Part shown: piece by piece, positions 57,489 to 64,000 of the stretch | Layout of the letters: each line of letters starts with the position of its first letter | Numbering within the stretch: the first letter of the stretch is position 1 | Assembly: GCA_965153355.1 (NCBI GenBank) | Contig: OZ231128.1 | Coordinates: 27,342,001 to 27,406,000 of the forward strand | Length of the DNA: 64,000 nt | Source of the DNA: Flaccisagitta enflata | Taxonomy: Eukaryota; Chaetognatha; Sagittoidea; Aphragmophora | Direction of reading: 5' to 3' | Notes under the pieces: model-generated | What the model was told of the DNA's origin: nothing | Database searches by the model: none | Seen by the model: the letters and a program-made list of their open reading frames with translations, nothing else | Program-made: the position numbers and the translations under genes

Positions 57489-58020
57489 ATTTACTTATTT
57501 CATGTCCTTGACGAAAATAAAGTTCGGTAAACCTAGAAACAGGCATTAACTGTGGAGATTAAAGAAGTGCCGCTCCTCAACTTGTTTTTGTTGCATAGAT
57601 TCATGCTGAAGGCGGTTGTAAACAAAATGCCATCGGATATCATCAACCCGAGTAGACTTGAAACTCAATATTCTTTTAAGATGTCGTTAAAAGTGACGTC
57701 TTTGACAAATTTTTTTGAGAATTTGTTTTCTCGGCTCTTTTTTCGTTAACTTGTTAAGTGTGTCTAATGCAATGTGGCGCGGTTTCAGTCTATCCTTCAA
57801 CATTTACGCTGTTGCAGGATTTGCCATTTCTCAAAGCAAAAAAAGCCAATGTCCACATCTGAATTCGTCATTTTCATAAGTCATAGGAAAGGATCCGAAT
57901 TTGCTTTTTCACATGGAAGAATACGACTTTCCAATTTCCATGAAAGAATATATCACTGCGGTTTTTCTCCATTCATGGCGAGTGCCTGTATCCACGTATG
58001 ATTCTTCTATCTTCATTTTC
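57489..58020 (+). other. Candidate exon at 57599-57749, otherwise nothing
   Basis: A strong acceptor (CTTGTTTTTGTTGCATAG) precedes a frame that would continue the XKR-like exon 2 in phase: FMLKAVVNKMPSDIINPSRL to a TAA at 57749. No poly(A) signal is close and the residues do not look like further XK membrane helices. Low support. Confidence 0.25.
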
Positions 58021-58036
58021 TTTTTATTTTTTTTTA

Positions 58037-58067
<31 letters not shown>

Positions 58068-58311
58068 TTTCTTTTTCTTTTTCTTTTTCTTTTTCTTTTT
58101 CGTTTTCTTTTTCTTTTTTTTTTCTTTTTCTTTTCTCTCTTTCTTTTTCTTTTTCTTTTTCTTTTTCTTTTTCTTTTTCTTTTTCAGCTTCTTTTTCTCT
58201 TTCTTTTTCTTTTTCTTTTTCTTTTTCTTTTTCTTCTTCTTCTTCTTCTTCTTCTTCTTCTTCTTCTTCTTCTTCTTCTTCTTCTTCTTCTTCTTCTTCT
58301 TCTTCTTCTTT
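58021..58311. repeat. (CTTTTT)n then (CTT)n tract
   Basis: Hexanucleotide repeat 58021-58235, then ~27 CTT units to 58311. Polyphenylalanine and polylysine frames are artefacts. Confidence 0.96.
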
Positions 58312-58378
58312 ATGGGGTACATTGAGTAATACCGAATGTCTTGGCATCTTTGCCAGTGTCACTTAAAGTTTAACTCAC

Positions 58379-58475
58379 CTTGGGCTTCGGACCCGTGCAT
58401 TTCGTTGATCTCACGGTTGTACATGAACAAGCTTCGAGCGCAATAAGCGCGATAGAATGTAATTGATGATGTCTG
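58379..58475 (-). CDS. Candidate exon of an unidentified minus-strand gene
   Basis: On the minus strand a frame FYRAYCARSLFMYNREINEM then HGSEAQ ends at a consensus donor CAAG/GTGAGT (58378). A possible acceptor is TGCATGCATCAG. Coding-like, but no family recognised, and its phase does not fit the GC-rich exon at 59045. Confidence 0.3.
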
Positions 58476-58722
58476 ATGCATGCAGGGTTGATAAAACGCA
58501 GTGTTTAGGTTGAATAGCTGGAATTAGATATCCCACTTGGATTACTTGGTAACAAGGGAGTGGCTACAAAAGTAGCATCTTATTCCACAGGCGCTCTGCT
58601 GATGCTGCTAATGCCACCGTGGCCGGGCGAATAACTGGATTAAGTAAGTGGCTTGAAGAGAATCTCGCAAAATTCACAAACATGAAAATTCAGGATGAAT
58701 TCTGAGAAAGAAGGATAGGCCG
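58476..58722. other. No gene seen
   Basis: Unique DNA without clear signals. Confidence 0.4.
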
Positions 58723-58985
58723 GATACGCGACCAATCAGTAATCGCTGGCGGGTGGGCAGGGGCAGTAATACGGTGGATAGGGGCAATTTTAGGTAGGTC
58801 GGGGCCTCCGACTTTGGGCTGTAAATTGGCTGGACAGGTGCCGTTGTGCTCAGAAATCACTGATTTATTCAATTTCGCGTCATCCAAAATTTTGCGGTAG
58901 GGACCACTTTTCCTTCCTTCCCTCATACTTACCTTCCTTCCTACGGACCCTCTCATAGAATCGCTCAGTCAGCGACTGAAAAAAA
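58723..58985 (+). mobile_element. F1 element with AATCGCTG-type box and TTCC microsatellite
   Basis: Head AGGCCGGATACGCGACC with AATCGCTGGCGGGTGGGCAG. (CTTC)n at 58910-58940 replaces the usual GACC tract. Tail AATCGCTCAGTCAGCGACTG followed by A-run. The box complement differs at one base. Confidence 0.55.
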
Positions 58986-59044
58986 AAAATTGTGACGAAT
59001 CTGACTATCATTGCCACGGCCGACGTCACTCTCCGGGGCTATCT

Positions 59045-59140
59045 CACCGGAGCTGCTGCTTATTCGGCTCATGCTGCTGCTGCCGTCGTCGTCTTCGTCC
59101 TCGGCAGCGGCAGCGGCAGCGGCACCCCGGTTTACCGGTT
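59045..59140 (-). CDS. Candidate GC-rich exon, minus strand, unidentified
   Basis: In one minus frame VQPVNRGAAAAAAAEDEDDD then GSSSMSRISSSSG ends at the donor CTCCG/GTGAGA. Ala/Asp/Ser-rich low complexity. It may instead be plus-strand coding (AAYSAHAAAAVVVFVLG). Neither is confirmed. Confidence 0.22.
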
Positions 59141-59220
59141 GAACTGCCGGAAAAGCCGGAAAAAACGGATTCGAAGGAAGAGAAAATTTGACAGCGACGA
59201 CTTGTCAAACGAGAAAAAGC

Positions 59221-59475
<255 letters not shown>

Positions 59476-59539
59476 GATACACACTCCAAGACTGTGAGAC
59501 ATTGTAGAGTTTAGACTGCTGGAGAGAAGAGAGACAGTC

Positions 59540-59767
59540 AACAAGGCCAAGAGATGTCCAATAGATGCGTCCTCTTTAGACGTAAGATATAATCATACAA
59601 ATTATTAAGATATAAGATATATAGATATTAAGATGTAATAATATGAAAATATAAAGATTCAGAGATAAAGAGAAAAATATAAACTGATTCATCTCTCCCC
59701 CTCCCACGACAGACAGACCGACCAAGGGACAGACCCTCTTATAGAGATGCGAGGACGCATCTAAAAA
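59540..59767 (+). mobile_element. F1 element, AGATGCGTCC type, complete
   Basis: Head AACAAGGCCAAGAGATGTCC with AATAGATGCGTCCTC. AT-rich interior (ATATAAGAT). Short (GACA/GACC) tract. Tail AGAGATGCGAGGACGCATCT followed by AAAAA. Exact 10-bp complement. Confidence 0.7.
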
Positions 59768-60021
59768 CGCTGAAAGACTTACACAGATCAAGGCAAAATA
59801 CACCCCCTGAGCATAAGGAAAAGACGTGGTTTTGACAGAATCATGTAACCTTTCGTGTCCTTCACCCATTCAGCCCGTTTGTGCGAGGCGTTTAAATAAT
59901 TCGACGGTGTATAGCAAGACTGTTGTCGGGCTGGAAAATCACATATGCCATGGAAATAAATGAGACAAAAGAATTTTTCTTAGCAAAAAAAGAAAAAAAG
60001 ATTGTGTAATAGAGAAAAAAA
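59768..60021. other. No gene seen
   Basis: Unique DNA. Confidence 0.4.
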
Positions 60022-60394
60022 TCAAAAAACGTTTTTCGATTTTTTGAGTTCCGGGTTAGGAATTAATGTTTCCCTTTTTCGCTTGTGACAATTTGAGGAA
60101 GTTGAGTCAGAACTAAGCTCGCCTGTGGCTGGGATTGAAATTGATACAGGGTGAAAGAGGGCATTTTCTTCTGGAAAAAAGCGGGGCACTGTCGGACGAA
60201 TGCTTTTGGCGCTATGAATCTTTTCATCTTTTTTTATTTTTTCACATTTCTCACATATTTTTTAAAGATTGATATTTCTATTGGTCTCAATTTTGGGCTC
60301 TATGTAACAATAAAAATGAGTTCAGTAGAGGGCAGCAGGAGGAAGAGGGAGGGAGGGAGGGAGAAAGACAGACAGACAAACAGACAGACACACC

Positions 60395-60446
<52 letters not shown>

Positions 60447-60467
60447 GAGCCGCCTTTACTGGTATAT
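60022..60467 (-). mobile_element. F2 element, short copy with (CA)n
   Basis: The minus-strand head is TACCAGTAAAGGCGGCTCGG abutting (TG)n (60391-60444 as CA). The tail hairpin AAAATCGAAAAACGTTTTTTGATTTT is a diverged box version that still pairs. Confidence 0.55.
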
Positions 60468-61090
<623 letters not shown>

Positions 61091-61132
61091 AGAGAAGACC
61101 AACGTACTATGGACTAGGAAATAAACTCTTAC

Positions 61133-61261
61133 AAGAATATTGCTCCTAAACGAGTAAAGCTACAGACCCCAGATTGGTCCCATTTTAAAGATTTAAAAGA
61201 GGGCTTTAAAATGGGACCAATCTGGGGTCTGTAGCTTTACTCGTTTAGGAGCAATATTCTT
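61133..61261. repeat. Perfect 58-bp inverted repeat with 13-bp spacer
   Basis: 61133-61190 and 61204-61261 are exact reverse complements, with spacer ATTTAAAAGAGGG. Related diverged sequence (CTGxxGTCTGTAGCTxxACTCGTTTAG) occurs near 30713, 29353 and 61543. The perfect match implies recent origin, gene conversion, or selection for the hairpin. Confidence 0.9.
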
Positions 61262-61299
61262 CCAAAGTTATGATGCCAGTTCGCCTAATTTTGTAAGAG

Positions 61300-61521
61300 G
61301 TGTTAATCAAACAGATTATCTTAGATGGGGTGCAGAAAGTTGAGAATAAAGGACGTCACATAATTACTACCCGTTTTGAACAGATAACGACAGGATGGCT
61401 GAGAGAGACATAAACCTATACCATCTTAGAAATAAGTATACCTACAGAGAGAAAGGCATATACCTCAGTTTAGAGAAATCGGATTGGGAAAAAATCAGTA
61501 AGATTCTAAAAATTCAGTGAA
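61300..61521 (+). pseudogene. Possible PC4-like (p15 coactivator) domain fragment, broken frame
   Basis: One frame reads VENKGRHIITTRFEQITTGW then LRET and a stop. The next frame continues DINLYHLRNKYTYREKGIYL then SLEKSDWEKISKILKIQ and a stop. The pattern (I/V)xLRxx...Y...xKGIxLxxxxWxKIxxxL resembles the single-stranded-DNA-binding PC4 C-terminal fold. One frameshift would be needed. The homology is judged by eye and is weak. Confidence 0.3.
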
Positions 61522-61702
61522 TTTCCAACCATTTGCCGCCAATCTGGAACTTGTAGCTCATTTTGTTTAGAAATGGCGAGCAAAAGAAAAATAATATTCA
61601 TTTCAGAAATTGCCAAAAAAAAATGCATGAATTCATTGTGTTCCGGTTGACAATTGTATCACAAATTTTATGTTTGCATTTTAGATTTTTGGCATTCTTC
61701 AG

Positions 61703-61775
61703 ATCATTGTATGAGTGGATGCCCTATCAAATGAAGGCAGTGGTAAATGCCAACGGTGGTCAGGCCAAGTATTGA
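61703..61775 (+). CDS. Candidate 3'-terminal exon, possibly of the XKR-like gene
   Basis: The acceptor GGCATTCTTCAG precedes a 73-nt frame ending SLYEWMPYQMKAVVNANGGQ then AKY and TGA. An AATAAA follows 35 nt later (61809-61814). It needs two bases from the previous exon, which the XKR-like exon 2 (ending TC) would supply as Ser. Missing membrane-helix exons between them mean the link is only possible. Confidence 0.4.
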
Positions 61776-62437
<662 letters not shown>

Positions 62438-62609
62438 CGCGAGAGAGACAGACAGAAAGACAGTCAAACAGACAAAAACAGACAGCCAGACAAAAGTAGA
62501 CAAACAAACAGAGACAGACAGGAAGATACAAACAGACAAGAGAGAGAATGTTAAAGAGACAGAGATGAAGAAAACAACAAAGGAAGACACTATTGGACAT
62601 ACATTCACA

Positions 62610-62987
62610 GTCAATTTTTTTGCAAATTAGTCAATTTTGGATGAAAAATTAGGCTACTTCCAATTTATGAAAAGTCTTAAAATTCATGAGCAAAATAAAG
62701 TGCTACTCAGGAGCTAACCAGTAGTGCAATCAGCGTGTCAATATGTTTTTGCATTTAGATTTTATAGAACTTCAAAGATCTAAGTGTATGTCAAAATAAC
62801 AATTTTTGGGTATTTCAATCTTTGAAGTTGTATAAAATCTAAATGCAAAAACATATTGACACGCCGATTGCACCACTGGTTAGCTCCTGAGCAGTACTTT
62901 ATTTTGCTTATGGATTTTAAGTCTTTTTATGAATTGGAAGTGGCCTAATTTTTCATCCAAAATTGACCAATTTTCAAAAAAATCGAC
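62610..62987. repeat. 378-bp palindrome, 170-bp arms with 38-bp loop
   Basis: Arms 62610-62779 and 62818-62987 are near-complementary. A third, diverged direct copy of the right arm lies at 63238-63350 (CGGATTGCACCACTAGTGAG compared with CCGATTGCACCACTGGTTAG). Ends carry no recognised target duplication. Confidence 0.7.
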
Positions 62988-63587
62988 TTTTTTACACCTG
63001 CTTCTACAGTCTCTAAAAAATTTTTCGGGGAATATCGATCAAAAATTTTTTTACCATCAGCTAGAACAGGAAAAACTCTTCAATTTGATCACCAATTTTA
63101 TGCAGATTGGTCCATCCAAAGCCGCAAAATATTGAAATTTGTGAAAAATGTCAAAATTGCCACTGAAATTGAAGCCGCAATTTTCCCTTCAAACCCTTTC
63201 ATCTTTGAAATGCTCTCAAATCTAAACGAAAAATGATAAAAACATGCGGATTGCACCACTAGTGAGATCTTGAGCTCTAGTTTTATAATCTCATGGATTT
63301 TAGGTTAGATTTCTAAGGCTAAGTGGCCCAATTTGGCGGCCAAAATGACCTAAATTTGACATTTTTACCACAACCACCATCAAGTTATGATCAAAATATC
63401 AAATCTGGCACCTCTAAATCACGGAGAAAAGTCATATAGCGACTAGTTTTCAACAGTATAGACATAGTCTGTTTAAAAAAGCTGCAGGCTGGGGTGTTCA
63501 ATTGATTTGATGCAAAAACCGTTGGCCCTAATTCACACCAGCGCACATACTGAAAGGTACGAAGACGGTAAGGAGGAGGAAAAAGGA
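62988..63587. other. No gene; diverged third copy of the palindrome arm
   Basis: See 62610-62987. The rest is AT-rich. Confidence 0.4.
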
Positions 63588-63640
63588 ACAAGGCCAGATA
63601 CACGGGCCAAGACGGTGCGCCGGGCATTATTAATTCTTAG
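63588..63640 (+). mobile_element. F1 head, GGTGCGCC type, running off the window
   Basis: AACAAGGCCAGATACACGGG then AAGACGGTGCGCCGGGC. The interior is the minisatellite that follows. The tail lies outside. Confidence 0.5.
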
Positions 63641-63960
63641 ACCTATCCCTAGCTCCGTCAAACCTATCCTTAGCTCTATCAGACCTATCCTTAGCTCAAT
63701 TAGACCTATCCTGAGCTCTATCAGACCTATCTGACCTATCACCAGTTCAATCAGACATATCCCTAGCTCTATCAGACCTATCCTGAGCTCTATCAGACCA
63801 ATCCCTAGCTCTATCAGACCTATCCCTAGCTCTGTCGGACCTATCCTGAGCTCTATCAGACCTATGCCGAGCTCTATCAGACCTATTCCGAGCTCTATCA
63901 TAACTATCCCCAGCTCTATAAGACCTATCCGACCTATCACCAGCTCTATCAGACTTAACC
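63641..63960. repeat. 21-bp minisatellite (AGACCTATCCCTAGCTCTATC)
   Basis: About 15 units, some shortened. The unit length is a multiple of three, so the minus frame (IGLIELR repeats) stays open by chance. It is probably the interior of the F1 element above. Confidence 0.88.
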
Positions 63961-64000
63961 GCCCGTAGCTGTTTACTTTAGTGGATAAAATGACGAGTAT

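Overview
This is eukaryotic nuclear DNA, most likely from a bilaterian invertebrate and probably a protostome. The genes are split by GT-AG introns. Two of the three recognisable genes are animal muscle or cytoskeleton genes. The troponin C has lost Ca2+-ligand residues in EF-hands I and III, the pattern known from arthropod-type troponin C. Most of the window is transposable-element and tandem-repeat DNA. No bacterial genes, rRNA, CRISPR or organellar DNA were seen.

Genes. Troponin C lies on + (four coding exons, 27074-32270, 170 aa). A six-module beta-thymosin/WH2 actin-binding protein lies on - (three coding exons, 42476 down to 33757, 234 aa). These two converge, with their predicted poly(A) signals about 1.1 kb apart. 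An XK-related (XKR-like) membrane protein lies on + (exons 49858-51376 and 52485-52580), with an unusually large hydrophilic insert and a frame break inside a CAA/CAG repeat. Further candidate exons that I cannot name lie at 17258-17589 (+, terminal, with AATAAA), 57599-57749 (+), 58379-58475 (-), 59045-59140 (-) and 61703-61775 (+, terminal, with AATAAA).

Retroelements. A 5'-truncated non-LTR retrotransposon (38165-41580) with an intact reverse transcriptase frame is flanked by a 14-bp target-site duplication and sits antisense inside thymosin intron 1. An older LINE remnant lies at 14633-15650. A broken Penelope-like GIY-YIG endonuclease lies at 8885-9552.

DNA elements. Many non-autonomous copies have readable borders: hAT-like with 8-bp duplications (18523-19041, 19641-20156, 23278-23413, 29508-30109), TA-flanked (8064-8665, 20896-21220, 49652-49828, 51618-52381), and a palindrome with CACTG ends and TTGA flanks (46441-47059). 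Long inverted repeats of unclear class lie at 14049-14627, 53084-53610, 61133-61261 and 62610-62987.

The most striking system is a set of three dispersed families, called F1, F2 and F3 here, that share one plan. Each has a 5' head carrying a short box, an internal expandable microsatellite or minisatellite, and a 3' tail hairpin whose distal arm is the reverse complement of the head box. F1 alone has about 30 copies or fragments and at least five box sequences, with head and tail changing together. The plan resembles Helentron-associated elements (HINE/DINE-1) and the 'pearl' elements of bivalves. Many of the giant (GT)n, (CT)n and (GACGGACC)n tracts and several minisatellites are the interiors of these elements. 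No autonomous Rep/helicase source is present in the window.
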